A stretch of 64,000 bases of DNA from Lacrimispora xylanisolvens (GCA_017084465.1 CP070896.1:5259501-5323500), one strand, 5' to 3'. Positions 25,914 to 35,954 are shown, counted from the stretch's first letter. Numbers and translations: made by a program. The notes: generated by a model from the letters alone, not told the origin.

Positions 25914-27223
25914 TGAACCATATTGCGCTGACAGAGATTCCAAGGCTCTACACGGGGATCGCGGAATGGGCTGCATGCACCATCTATGTTTTGAATCTGA
26001 AAAGGAAATTGAAAGGGCCTTCCCTGGCTGCGGTTATATGTGCTGCCTGCCTTTTGCAATGCGGGATACAGCTGGCAGCAGGGACATTTCCCAAGTCACT
26101 GTGGATTCCCGGAATGCTTCTGGCAATCGGTCTGATGCAGGTATATTTTATGATCACCTGTGAGGTTACGGCGGGCAGTGCAGGGTATTACTGTGTCCGG
26201 TCTTTTATTCTGGCAGAATTTACGGCATCTTTAGAGTGGCAGCTTTATTATAATGCCGTATTAAGTACCCAGATATCGGATATGTGGCTGGATATTCTTG
26301 TTTTTTTCATCGTCTTCGGAATTGTATTTGGAGGCGCTTATTTTTTGGAAAGAAAACATATCCGGAAGGAAACGATTACGCTGAAAGAACTGCTGTTTGT
26401 GACCGCTACCGGTGCAACTGTATTTTTCGTCAGCAATTTAAGCTTTGTATATTCCAATTCTCCATTCAGCAGCCAGATTACAAAAGAGATCTTTAACATC
26501 AGGACTCTGGTGGATCTAAGCGGTCTTGTCATCCTTTTTGCATATCATATATTAAGACAGGAGATGCAGGTAAAATACGATTTAGAGGCTATGCGTAATA
26601 TCCTGCAGAGCCAGTACTCCCAGTACCGCAAGTCCGGGGAAAGCATCGAGATGGTCAACCGGAAATACCACGATTTAAAGCATCAGATCGCCGTTTTAAG
26701 AGCAGAACAGGACTCGGAGAAACGTCTGGCATTCTTAGACGAAATGGAAAGCGAAATCCGTACCTATGAAGCCCAGAATAAGACAGGCAATTCCGTGGTG
26801 GACACCATACTTACCGGGAAAAGTATGACCTGTCAGAGACATGAGATCGAGCTGACCTCTGTGGTAGATGGGAAGCTGTTAAATTTCATCCATGTGATGG
26901 ACATTTGCACCATTCTTGGAAACGCGTTGGATAACGCCATTGAATGTGCCATACAAATCGAAGAAAAGGAAAAGCGGCTGATTCACGTGGAAGTCCTATC
27001 CAAAAAAGACTTTGTTGTTCTGCGGTTCGAAAATTATTTTGAAGGAAACATTCAGTTTGAGAATAATCAGCCAGCCACGACTAAGGCCAATAAGGAGTAT
27101 CATGGATATGGCATCAAAAGCATTAAATATACGGTTAAAAAATACAATGGCTGGGTGACCATTGATACAAAGGATAACTGGTTTAAACTAAATGTAGTCA
27201 TTCCTCTTCCCAGAGAGGATTAA
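25913..27223 (+). CDS. GHKL sensor histidine kinase (AgrC/NatK type)
   Basis: 436 residues. Five to six hydrophobic segments in residues 1-200 form the membrane sensor. The cytoplasmic part holds the H-box NRKYHDLKHQIAVLRAE (His about residue 255), N-box ILGNALDNAIECA and the glycine box YHGYGIKSIKY. GHKL kinases of this layout usually pair with LytTR regulators, as here; the ATG overlaps the regulator stop (TAATG). The signal is unknown; a saccharide or peptide is plausible given the downstream glycosidases. Confidence 0.9.
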   Translation: MNHIALTEIPRLYTGIAEWAACTIYVLNLKRKLKGPSLAAVICAACLLQCGIQLAAGTFPKSLWIPGMLLAIGLMQVYFMITCEVTAGSAGYYCVRSFILAEFTASLEWQLYYNAVLSTQISDMWLDILVFFIVFGIVFGGAYFLERKHIRKETITLKELLFVTATGATVFFVSNLSFVYSNSPFSSQITKEIFNIRTLVDLSGLVILFAYHILRQEMQVKYDLEAMRNILQSQYSQYRKSGESIEMVNRKYHDLKHQIAVLRAEQDSEKRLAFLDEMESEIRTYEAQNKTGNSVVDTILTGKSMTCQRHEIELTSVVDGKLLNFIHVMDICTILGNALDNAIECAIQIEEKEKRLIHVEVLSKKDFVVLRFENYFEGNIQFENNQPATTKANKEYHGYGIKSIKYTVKKYNGWVTIDTKDNWFKLNVVIPLPRED

Positions 27224-27235
27224 GTAAATAATCCG

Positions 27236-27275
27236 GCAGTGCCGCCTGTCCACCCGGACAGGCGGCACTGCTTTT
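27236..27275 (+). terminator. strong terminator between the two-component genes and the GH3 genes
   Basis: Perfect 16 bp GC-rich stem (GCAGTGCCGCCTGTCC and its complement) around ACCC, then TTTT. The GH3 operon must therefore have its own start. Confidence 0.9.
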
Positions 27276-27375
27276 CATGCAGAAAAACCGACCTGTTGTG
27301 CAATTGGCAGTCCGGTCCGCCATAACTGTGCTAAAGTAAGAATACAAAAACGATGTATGGAGGAGGATGAAAGAA

Positions 27376-30245
27376 ATGTTACAGATCAATATTGATGATG
27401 TGCTAAAAATCGTCAAGCTGTGTGTACCATATCTCATTGGCTTTGCCGTAGTTTTGGCAGCTGCGGTGGTAGTCATGGTGGTATGCAGAAAGAGGAAGGG
27501 GTCTACCAGATATCTGATCCGTAAAAATAGTCTCATGGCTATGCTTCTTGCTTTGGTTGTAGTTGTAAACTTAATCTGCTGGGGACCGATGTCCAATTTG
27601 ATTTCACTGGCAACTGGCAGCGGAACTATTTCACAGGAAACATCTGACGAGGCAACTGCTCTTTGTACCGAGATTGCCAGGGAAGGGATTGTTCTTTTGA
27701 AAAATGATGCAGACCTTCTTCCCTTAAAGAATAATTCTAATTTAAACGTATTTGGATGGGCATCTACAAACCCGTGCTATGGAGGAACAGGCTCCCGGAT
27801 CTTTGTCAAAGGCATATGAGACGGAGTCACTGCTTCAGGGTCTTACAGATGCGGGCTTTAAACTGAATACCAGTCTGACTGATTTCTATACGGCATACCG
27901 GACAGACCGCCCGATCGTTGGTATGTTTGATCAGGACTGGACGCTGCCGGAGCCTGCAGCAGATACCTATGGCGATAAGCTTATGGAAGACGCCAAAGCT
28001 TTTTCTGATACGGCTATGGTAGTCATTACCCGCGTTGGCGGAGAAGGGGGCAGATCTTCCCACAGATGTAAGCAAGGTCACATACACCGATAACTCCAAA
28101 GATTACAAGGATTTTGAACCAGGGGAACATTACCTGCAGTTAAGCCGGACAGAGAAAAATCTGATGGATCTGGTATGCTCAAGCTTTGACAATGTCATTG
28201 TGGTATATAACGGTGCCAACGCCATGGAACTTGGCTTTGTCAACGATTACAGCCAGATAAAAGGGGTTCTCTGGTGTCCGGGTACCGGTCAGTCCGGTTT
28301 TAAAGGACTGGGTGAGATTATGAGCGGTGCCGTCAATCCATCAGGAAAAACAAGTGATACATTTGCGGCTGATTTGACAAATGCACCTAATTACAATAAC
28401 TTTGGAAGTTTCACCTACGATAACATGGATGAATTCAAAGGCAAGGCATTTAAAGGAGCGGATACCTATCCCAGCTTTGTCAACTATACGGAAGGCATTT
28501 ACACAGGCTATCGTTTCTACGAGACGGCAGCAGCAGAAGGACTGATAGATTATAAAAAAGAGGTCGTCTATCCCTTTGGCTATGGATTGTCCTATACGTC
28601 CTTTCAGCAGGAAATGGGGCAATTAACAGAACAGGACGGAACAATCTCATTTGATGTGACAGTAACCAACACAGGGAAAAATCCAGGTAAGGATGTAGTG
28701 GAGGTCTATTACAATCCGCCTTATACCAATAAGGGAATTGAAAAAGCTTTCGCGAATCTGATCGCATTTGATAAAACCGATATTTTAAAACCAGGGGACT
28801 CCCAGACCATTAAGATATCCCTTCAGGCGGAAGACATGGCTTCCTTTGATGAGGCTGTAAACGGCTGCTATGTATTGGAATCCGGTGATTATGGCATATC
28901 TGTCCGGTCTGATTCCCACAATATCATTGCAGAACAGAAATATCACGTACCAGAAACCGTGGTATATAATGAGTCCGCACCACGTACCTCAGATAAAGCA
29001 GTTGCAGTAAATCAGTTTAAAGATGCAAACGGAGATCTGACCTATCTTTCCCGTGCTGATGGATTTGCCAACTATGAAAAAGCCACGGCAGCGCCAAAAA
29101 ATATGAGCATGCCGGAGAAATACAAAAAAACCTTTGTAAACAACAGCAATTACGATCCGGCAGCCCACAACAATGACAGTGATCCCATGCCGGTGACAGG
29201 CGCAAAGAACGGAATAAAGCTTGCTGATATGCGGGGACTGCCCTTTGATGACCCCAAGTGGGAGAAGCTGCTTGACCAGTTGACTGTAAGTGAAATGGAT
29301 GCGCTGACTGCAATCGGAGGCTATCAGACTTCAGAGGCAAAAAGTGTAAATAAAGTTGGAACCGTAGACTGTGACGGCCCTGCTTCCATCAATAACAACT
29401 TTACCGGAACCGGGTCCATCGGTTTTCCATCTGCTGTTATGATTGCCAGCACCTGGAATCATGATATTGCAGAGGCTTTTGGAGAGAAGATCGGTAAGAT
29501 GGCGGATGAAATGAAGGTGTCTGGCTGGTATGCACCGGCCATGAATATCCACCGCTGTGCATTTGCAGGCCGTAACTTTGAGTACTATTCTGAGGACGGT
29601 GTTCTTTCCGGACAGATGGCAGCCAAAGCGGTGGCTGGAGCCGAAAAGCACGGAGTTTATGCATATATTAAACATTTTGCATTAAATGACCAGGAAACCA
29701 ATCGCCTTAATATGCTTTGTACCTGGTCCAATGAGCAGGCAATCCGTGAGATTTATCTAAAGCCTTTTGAAATCGCGGTAAAAGAGGGTCACGCAAAAGC
29801 AGTTATGTCCTCCTTTAATTATATAGGAACCGTGTATTCCGGTGCCAATAATACGCTGCTTAATACAGTTCTGCGTGATGAATGGGGATTTCAGGGGTTT
29901 GTTCTTACCGATTATTTTGGAGGTTATGGATTCCAGAATGCAGATCAGGAGATCCGCAACGGCAATGATGCCATGTTAGTTGCCTATGATACGGAAACAA
30001 ATCATGTAAAAGACAAGACCAGCGCTACCAGCTTAAATGCCATGAGAAAATCCAGTAAAAATATTATGTATACAGTAGTAAACAGCCGTGCCTATGAAGG
30101 AAACAATGCAAATGTAAGCCTGCTGATGTGGCAGATTGCGGCAATTATCATTGATGTGATTCTGGCAGCAGGAATTATTATTTTAGAAATAAGAATTATT
30201 AAAAACTATAAAAAGCGGCTGGAAAAGGAAGGAATGACAGAATGA
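27376..30245 (+). CDS. membrane-anchored domain-permuted GH3 glycosidase (two frameshifts)
   Basis: About 956 residues when repaired by removing one C at 27794-27796 and one G at 28046-28050. Order is unusual: two membrane segments (about 15-38 and 50-75, split by the basic loop RKRKGSTRYLIRK), then the GH3 C-terminal domain (AREGIVLLKNDADLLPL, VPFGYG-like VVYPFGYGLSYTSF), an Fn3-like domain, then the GH3 catalytic barrel (AVMIASTWNHDIAEAFG, GRNFEYYSEDGVLSGQMA, AYIKHFALNDQETNR and the nucleophile Asp in GFVLTDYFGG), and a final membrane helix with basic tail. Positive-inside rule puts the enzyme outside, tethered at both ends. ATG 27376 is nine bases after AGGAGG. Specificity probably beta-glucosidase or xylosidase. 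Confidence 0.85.
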
Positions 30246-32662
30246 AACATGAGGATATCATCCGAAAAATGACAATGGAGGAAAAGGCGGCTTTCTTAAG
30301 CGGAAAAAACGTCTGGCAGTCCAGAAATATCGACCGGCTTGGAATTCCTTCCATATTTTGTGCGGATGGACCCCATGGAGTCCGTAAACAGGCCGGTGCA
30401 GGGGATCATTTAGGACTTAATGCCTCCCTGCCAGCGACCTGTTTCCCCACGGCTGCCACCGTGGCAAACAGCTGGGATGAGGATCTTGCAGAGGAAATCG
30501 GAAGGGCCCTTGGAGAAGAGGCTTCCAGCCAGGACGTAAATGTCCTGCTGGGGCCGGGGCTGAATATCAAGCGAAGCCCACTTTGCGGAAGAAATTTTGA
30601 ATATTTTTCAGAAGATCCTCTTTTATCGGGTAAGATGGCAGCGGCCTATATCAGGGGAATCCAAAGTGAGGGAGTTTACGCCTGCCCCAAGCATTTTGCA
30701 GTCAACAGCCAGGAGCGGCTTCGGATGTCTGTTGATTCCGTCCTTGACGAACGGACACTGAGAGAGATTTATCTGGAAGGCTTTGAAATTGCGGTAAAAG
30801 AGGGCGGCGCAAAATCCATTATGACCAGCTACAACGCGGTAAATGGGGTTTATGCCAATGAGAATAAGCATCTGTTAAAGGATATTCTGCGCACGGACTG
30901 GAAATTTGATGGAATTGTCATTACGGACTGGGGCGGTTCCAACAACCACGTGGAGGGAGTTCTGGCCGGTTCTAATTTAGAGATGCCGGCACCCGGGCTG
31001 GGTTCTGCAAGAGAGCTGTTAGGGGCTGTAGAAAACGGTACACTTACCATGGAGGAGCTGGATTCCTGTGTGGATGATTTATTAGATGCTGTTCTGGACC
31101 TTACAGCGGCTCCCCAAAATAAAAAGAAATCCTTTGACAAAGAAGCCCATCATGAACTGGCAAGAAAAGCTTCTTTGGAAAGCATTGTACTTCTTAAAAA
31201 TGACGATGGTCTGCTTCCGTTAAATTCCGGATGTAAGGTGGCCGTAATTGGAGATTTTGCATTTATCCCCCGTTATCAGGGGGCAGGATCTTCCATTGTA
31301 AACCCACTGTCTCTGGAGACCATTGAGTCGGTAATAAAGAGTGTCCCCTTAAATCTGGTGGGGTGCTCCAAAGGATATGAACGAAACGGCAAAGAGAATG
31401 AAACACTGAAAAACCAGGCGCTTGCCCTGGCGGCAAAAGCCGATGCAGTTCTTTACTGTTTCGGGCTTGATGAACTCAGTGAATCCGAGGGGCAGGACCG
31501 GACCCATCTGGAAATACCAGGCAACCAGATCAGCCTGCTGAAAGATCTGTCCAGGGTCAATCCCAACATTGTGGGAGTTTTAAGTGCAGGATCTGTAATA
31601 GAATTGCCGTGGCAGTCCTGCTGTAAATCCATTCTCCATGGTTACTTGGGCGGTCAGGCAGGAGCCGGAGCCATGATATCAGTTATAACCGGTGAGGTTA
31701 ATCCCTCCGGCCGGTTAGCAGAAAGCTATCCCATGAACCTTACGGATACCGCATATCGTTATTTTCCGGGGAAGGAACGCTGTGCAGAATACAGAGAAGG
31801 GATCTTTGTGGGTTACCGGTATTACAATACGGCAGGGATCCCCGTCCGTTATCCCTTTGGTTTCGGATTGTCCTACACAACATTTGATTATTCCGGTCTG
31901 CAGATATTGGAAGACCGTGTTCGTTTTACCATCAGCAACAAGGGGGACCGGGATGGGAAAGAGGTGGCCCAGCTTTATGTAGGCGGGCTTAAGAAAACAA
32001 TTTTCCGTCCGGTAAAAGAATTAAAAGGCTTTGTAAAGGTTGATTTAAAAGCAGGAGAGAGTAAGACGGTGGAGATCCTCTTTGACGACAAGACGTTCCG
32101 GTACTGGAATGTGACGACAGAACGCTTTGAAGTGGAAAAAGGAGATTATACCATATCCATTGGAGCCAGCGTGGAAGATTTAAGATTGAGCGGTACCCTC
32201 ACTCTTTCGGGTACCACCGATGTACTGCCATATGCGCCGGAAAAAATGAAATCTTATTATTCCGGGCAAATTGCTGATGTATCCGCAGATGAATTTGAGA
32301 CACTGTTAGGACGCCCCATTCCAAACGGGAAATGGAGCGGAGAGCTGGGAATCAATGATGCATTCTGCCAGATGTACTATGCAAAGAGCCGGCTGGCAAG
32401 GCTTATTTACGCCATTTTGACGGGACTGAAAAATAAAAGTGAAGCAAAGGGGAAACCAAATTTGAACCTCCTTTTTATTTACAGCATGCCGTTTCGGGGA
32501 ATTGCAAAAATGACAAATGGCGTGGTCAGCATGGAAATGGCAGAGGGAATGGTTCTTGTTGTTAACGGACATTTCCTGAAAGGGATAAAAAAAGTGATCG
32601 GAGGCTTTTTCTCCAATGCAAAAGCGAACAAGATTTATGAAAAGAAGCTGTCCGGGAAATAG
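30242..32662 (+). CDS. GH3 family beta-glycosidase (canonical domain order)
   Basis: 806 residues. Catalytic barrel first: IFCADGPHGVRKQ, GRNFEYFSEDPLLSGKMAA, CPKHFAVNSQE, nucleophile Asp in IVITDWGGSNNH (about residue 225); then the GH3 C-domain (ESIVLLKNDDGLLPL, GLDELSESEGQDRTHLEIP with the likely acid/base region) and Fn3-like domain (GDRDGKEVAQLYVGG), plus about 120 C-terminal residues of unknown role. No signal peptide, so it acts in the cytoplasm on imported oligosaccharides. The start overlaps the previous stop (ATGA). Close kinship to beta-glucosidases; substrate not provable. Confidence 0.9.
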   Translation: MKHEDIIRKMTMEEKAAFLSGKNVWQSRNIDRLGIPSIFCADGPHGVRKQAGAGDHLGLNASLPATCFPTAATVANSWDEDLAEEIGRALGEEASSQDVNVLLGPGLNIKRSPLCGRNFEYFSEDPLLSGKMAAAYIRGIQSEGVYACPKHFAVNSQERLRMSVDSVLDERTLREIYLEGFEIAVKEGGAKSIMTSYNAVNGVYANENKHLLKDILRTDWKFDGIVITDWGGSNNHVEGVLAGSNLEMPAPGLGSARELLGAVENGTLTMEELDSCVDDLLDAVLDLTAAPQNKKKSFDKEAHHELARKASLESIVLLKNDDGLLPLNSGCKVAVIGDFAFIPRYQGAGSSIVNPLSLETIESVIKSVPLNLVGCSKGYERNGKENETLKNQALALAAKADAVLYCFGLDELSESEGQDRTHLEIPGNQISLLKDLSRVNPNIVGVLSAGSVIELPWQSCCKSILHGYLGGQAGAGAMISVITGEVNPSGRLAESYPMNLTDTAYRYFPGKERCAEYREGIFVGYRYYNTAGIPVRYPFGFGLSYTTFDYSGLQILEDRVRFTISNKGDRDGKEVAQLYVGGLKKTIFRPVKELKGFVKVDLKAGESKTVEILFDDKTFRYWNVTTERFEVEKGDYTISIGASVEDLRLSGTLTLSGTTDVLPYAPEKMKSYYSGQIADVSADEFETLLGRPIPNGKWSGELGINDAFCQMYYAKSRLARLIYAILTGLKNKSEAKGKPNLNLLFIYSMPFRGIAKMTNGVVSMEMAEGMVLVVNGHFLKGIKKVIGGFFSNAKANKIYEKKLSGK

Positions 32663-32676
32663 ATTGGAGTGATGAA

Positions 32677-33270
32677 ATGCTGACAGGTTTAAAAAGAGGG
32701 TGGAAGTCGTTTACAGGCAGACATCCCGCAATGGCACAATTTATAATATTTTTTATGGTATCCAACGGGGTTACGGTCCTGCAGATGATTTTAATGCCGG
32801 TTTTCAGGAATGTATTTGAGATGACCGCTCTTGTAAATACCAATTTTCAGATCGGCCACATCGGTTCCAACTTAGATGGCTCTCCTTACTATATTTTTAA
32901 TTACGGAGCAGGAACTCTTTCCATGGGCGGAGGCGGAGGACTTGCATACTTTCTGGCAGTGGAAATTACCATGGCAATTGCACAGGTAATCAATTTCTTC
33001 CTTCAGAGAAATGTGACATTCAAAGCCAATAACAGTATTTTTAAGGCGGCCGTGTGGTATGTGATCGCCTATGTGATCATTACCATTGGCGCAGCTGCCC
33101 TGCAAGGACTTTATAAGGCTCCGGTCTATGATCTCTTTATGAACAGGTTTCATTTAGGCAGGAGCGGTGAAACCATGGCAGATGTGATCACAATGCTGAT
33201 TAATTCAGCTGTTTCATTCTGGGTCTTTTTCCCTATCTTTCGTATTATTTTTAAAAATAAGGAAGACTAA
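32677..33270 (+). CDS. GtrA-like membrane protein
   Basis: 197 residues with four membrane segments (about 20-45, 88-108, 122-145, 168-190). GtrA family marks: QFIIFFMVSNGVTVLQM at the start and QVINFFLQRNVTFKAN (the 'N-F.l.R..tF' motif). GtrA proteins are thought to flip or help transfer lipid-linked sugars. The insert between helices 1 and 2 is longer than usual. It follows the GH3 gene at 14 bp, completing an operon GH3-GH3-GtrA. Confidence 0.75.
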   Translation: MLTGLKRGWKSFTGRHPAMAQFIIFFMVSNGVTVLQMILMPVFRNVFEMTALVNTNFQIGHIGSNLDGSPYYIFNYGAGTLSMGGGGGLAYFLAVEITMAIAQVINFFLQRNVTFKANNSIFKAAVWYVIAYVIITIGAAALQGLYKAPVYDLFMNRFHLGRSGETMADVITMLINSAVSFWVFFPIFRIIFKNKED

Positions 33271-33573
33271 AGGGGTATTTTCAGGAGCCGGCTCCGTTTT
33301 TGGGGCAGTTCACATCTTGTCTCTGCGCTCCATATAATAAAGTGTACAGCAGATAAATCAAAATGCACAAATGGCTAGTGAAACTTTTACGTCGCAGAAA
33401 GCTCTTTGCTGTCAGGAACATTTAAATACCTAAGTGTATTAACTAAAAGGTGTGAACGTTGAACTGCTTTCGAATCTTGCTGGAATAACTGTAATGGGAA
33501 CTGCAGCGGCGACGATTGTAGTTAAAATAAGCGGAAGTCAGGTGGTATCGGCTTCCGCTTTTCACTTGAATAA
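33271..33573. other. intergenic region with two hairpins
   Basis: The perfect palindrome GGAGCCGGCTCC at about 33283-33294 followed by GTTTTT may end the GH3 operon. A second hairpin (33529-33562: AAGCGGAAG / CTTCCGCTT, then TTTT) is a good terminator. A 47-codon GTG-initiated frame (33452-33595) contains that terminator and is probably not a gene. Confidence 0.45.
33529..33562 (+). terminator. terminator-like hairpin upstream of the RelA/SpoT-fold gene
   Basis: Stem AAGCGGAAG / CTTCCGCTT with a T4 run. Confidence 0.6.
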
Positions 33574-33652
33574 AATAGAAAACAGACACAATTAAAGGGC
33601 AGGCTGCATATTCTGAATGGTACTATAAAAATATTAAAGGAAATTCAGAACA

Positions 33653-34306
33653 ATGCAAAGGGGGAAATACTACCGGGATTGCCTGCCGGTAAGGGAACCA
33701 TATTACTGCCTGAAAGCAGTAAGGAAAGAAAGAAACATACTAAGAGCGTGGATAAAAGGCATAATGTGGTATAAACAGGCACTGAAGCAGGAACCGCTTA
33801 TTACAACGAAAGTAAAATGTGTGGCACAGCAGACCGGTGTGAATATGGTGGGTACCCAGTGCCGGATCAAGTCAGTGGGCTCTTATTTAAAAAAATTCTA
33901 CCGCAAATACAGCCAGACAGGGCAGGCGTGGGAAATTAACGACATACTGCGTTACACCTACACCATTTCTCCGGAAGTGCTTTCAGAAAAAGTGTTAAAA
34001 ATTATTGAGATCTACAAAAAATCTGGTTATAATACGGTTGAAATTGAGAATTACTGGCTTGACAATCAAAATCCCTATAATGGAATTAATACCATACTGC
34101 GGTCACCACAGGGGCAGATGTTTGAGCTTCAGTATCATACACCGGAAAGCTTCGGTGTAAAGAACGGAAAAATCCATGAACTATATGAGAAACAAAGGCT
34201 GATAAAGGATGTCAGCAGCAGGGAATACATAGAACTGGGGAATCAGATGTTTGAACTTTCTGATTCTATGGAAATTCCAAAAGGCATAAAGGATGTATTC
34301 CGATAA
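33653..34306 (+). CDS. RelA/SpoT-fold domain protein, truncated toxin-like module
   Basis: 217 residues from ATG 33653. The domain (about 60-200) shows RelA/SpoT-type nucleotidyltransferase logic: GTQCRIKSVGSYLKKFYRK (R-K...S...K phosphate-binding pattern), EINDILRYTYTI (acidic metal site), NPYNGINTILRSP, FELQYHTPES (E-x-Q-x-H strand) and HELYEKQR. Such domains make (p)ppGpp or act as toxins (ToxSAS, phage MuF and other polymorphic toxins). Upstream, a second frame open from 33574 to 33774 (KEIQNNAKGEILPGLP, TILLPESSKERKKH) has no start codon and would fuse in at GG 33768-33769 if one G were removed, so this is probably the C-terminal end of a larger lost protein. Neighbour of an IS110 element. 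Confidence 0.6.
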   Translation: MQRGKYYRDCLPVREPYYCLKAVRKERNILRAWIKGIMWYKQALKQEPLITTKVKCVAQQTGVNMVGTQCRIKSVGSYLKKFYRKYSQTGQAWEINDILRYTYTISPEVLSEKVLKIIEIYKKSGYNTVEIENYWLDNQNPYNGINTILRSPQGQMFELQYHTPESFGVKNGKIHELYEKQRLIKDVSSREYIELGNQMFELSDSMEIPKGIKDVFR

Positions 34307-34324
34307 AAAATACATCCTTTTATT
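34291..34324 (+). terminator. terminator overlapping the RelA/SpoT-fold stop codon
   Basis: Stem GGATGTATT / AATACATCC followed by TTTTATTT. Confidence 0.7.
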
Positions 34325-34336
34325 TCCACTATTAAT

Positions 34337-34350
34337 CGAACATACATTCG
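34337..34350. promoter_or_regulatory. LexA (SOS) box cut off from its operon
   Basis: CGAACATACATTCG matches the Gram-positive LexA consensus CGAACRNRYGTTYG at 12 of 13 defined positions. Just downstream is GAGGTGA (34366-34372), a ribosome site followed six bases later by AT, where the IS110-type element begins. The SOS-type polymerase gene starts at the other end of the element (35955). Confidence 0.7.
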
Positions 34351-34493
34351 GTTATCATATATTCAGAGGTGACAAACTATAAATAGTCAAGAGGTTTTAT
34401 ACAAATTTTTTGATATAAAAAAAGAGTAACTTTAATAAGCCATCTGAATACACCGTATTTCAGATGAATACAAAATTTTATTAGAAAGATGTT

Positions 34494-35670
34494 TTAGCGA
34501 AGTTTTTGAATGTTATAGTCTACTTCTTGCCTCTCCAATGCATAGATGACTCTAACAAGCTTCTTCGCCACATGAGTAATAGCTACTCGATGTGGTTTGC
34601 CTTCTCCGCGTTTCTTGGCATAATAAGTTGCAAATGTTATATCGAAACGGATTAATGGAAGGCAACAATTAATAAGAACATATCGCAGCTGAGATGATCC
34701 ACGCTTCACCATTCTACCACCGTGTGATTCTGTTCCAGAATCATTTATGCCTGGTTCTATTCCAGCAAAGGCAAGCATCTGACCTGGGTTTGAAAAGTTC
34801 GATATATCGCCGTATTCAGAGTAAATAACGGCGGCAGATATTGGACCGATGCCCGGAACTGACATGTAATGAGGATGGACCTCTTCAATTAGTTTATTGA
34901 TTTCATTCTCAAGAGTACCTATTTCTTTTTTACAAGAGATTTGTAAAGAGTAAGTAAGCTGTTCAGTTCAACATCAAAGATAGAATTATTTACTCCCACA
35001 GTATTTGTGGCAAGTTCCTTCAACTCCAGGAACTGCTGAGGAGAAAACTTGCCTCTTGATATAGAACGAAGTTTGTCATAAGATACTGAATTCATTCTTG
35101 CCATCTTTTCAGCGGAACCGTAGTTTTCAAGCAGATACAGAGCGGTCTTAGATAAACGCTCATGAAAGAAAGGCTTGAATTCAGGAAAGGTGTGATCTAG
35201 CACATTGGTAATCTTTATAAGATAAAAGAACGCTGCCGAACTAACCTATCACGCAAACGAGTTAATGACTTTAAGGAATAAGCGTGGTAAAATCCTTTTG
35301 AATGGGGTTTGTATTCAACAGTCATTAACCACCGGGCTATTGATTCGCAGTCAATAGAGTCGGTCTTGGTTCGCCTTAGAGATGTGGATTTCTTGTATTC
35401 CTTGATGAGAACTGGATTAATTTCCATGAAGCTGTGATTGGCATTTTCAAGGAAGAGTTCGAGATTGAGGGCATAGTGGGCTGTTGATTCGAACCCTATT
35501 TTTATATCCTGTGGATTGGAGAGAGAATTAAAAATAGTGAGTAGCTGCTCAAAACCTGTCTTATCATTTTTAACAGTAAATTTTGAAACAATCTTTTGAT
35601 CAGCAGCAGATATAATGCAGCAATCATGTTTGTACTTGGAAATATCAATTCCAACAAAGTACATGGACAT
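34494..35670 (-). CDS. IS110-family transposase (two frameshifts)
   Basis: About 393 residues when repaired: one base missing in the A4 run at 35224-35227 (joins RQRSF to IKITNVLDHTF) and one in the T6 run at 34926-34931 (joins LVKK to EIGTLENEI). N-terminal DEDD RuvC-like domain: MYFVGIDISKYKHDC (first Asp), IGFESTAHYALNL (Glu), RRTKTDSIDCESIARWL (Asp pair). C-terminal Transposase_20 domain: SVPGIGPISAAVIYSEYGD, QMLAFAGIEPG, SQLRYVL with the serine used in recombination. The ATG at 35670 has AGGAGGT nine bases upstream. Whether the element is still active depends on whether the breaks are real. Confidence 0.85.
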
Positions 35671-35697
35671 AGAGTGAAACCTCCTGATATGTATATT

Positions 35698-35855
35698 GGC
35701 ACTGTTGTCTTCCACAGAGAATCCGGCTGTGTAATCACGTAAATAGAAACGTCAGGCGTTAACAAACTGATTAACAGTAATAGACGAAAAGCTGTGGTCT
35801 GAGTCACCTCGGAACAGTCAAAGCTGTAATTATATAGGTACAGATCCACAGTGCC
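35698..35855 (-). ncRNA. candidate bridge RNA region of the IS110 element
   Basis: Noncoding DNA upstream of the transposase bounded by the inverted repeat GGCACTGT (35698-35705) and ACAGTGCC (35848-35855). IS110 elements of the classical type carry their bridge RNA in this place. No fold was computed; positions are a proposal. Confidence 0.35.
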
Positions 35856-35954
35856 TTTTCAAAATATATCAGAGATGGATTAAAATGCCCAGAGAATCTG
35901 GGAGAAAGGAAAAATCCAATTACCATCTAAGATAATTGGATTATACGTGAGTAT

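Larger units (their letters stand above)
34379..35954. mobile_element. IS110-family insertion sequence
   Basis: About 1.57 kb. Ends inferred, not seen as repeats (IS110 elements lack terminal inverted repeats): the left flank ends in GAGGTGACAAACT, a ribosome site without a gene, and the right flank is the ATG of the Y-family polymerase; joining GAGGTGACAAACT to ATGAATCGG restores a perfect start with six-base spacing. An AT dinucleotide is found at both junctions and may be the target core. The element has one transposase gene (minus strand) and about 280 bp of noncoding DNA upstream of it. Confidence 0.65.

Noticed and set aside
27276..27375. LytTR binding repeats upstream of the GH3 operon
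   Set aside because: Only one half-site-like ACAGTTATG on the minus strand; no direct-repeat pair at the usual spacing could be found by eye.
29017..29675. Long minus-strand frames inside the GH3 gene
   Set aside because: Out-of-frame complements of a conserved GH3 domain with low-complexity translations; no start signals.
33452..33595. GTG-started 47-codon frame (MNVELLSNLAGITVMG...), one hydrophobic stretch
   Set aside because: A terminator hairpin with T run (33529-33562) lies inside it and the ribosome site is weak; more likely noncoding.
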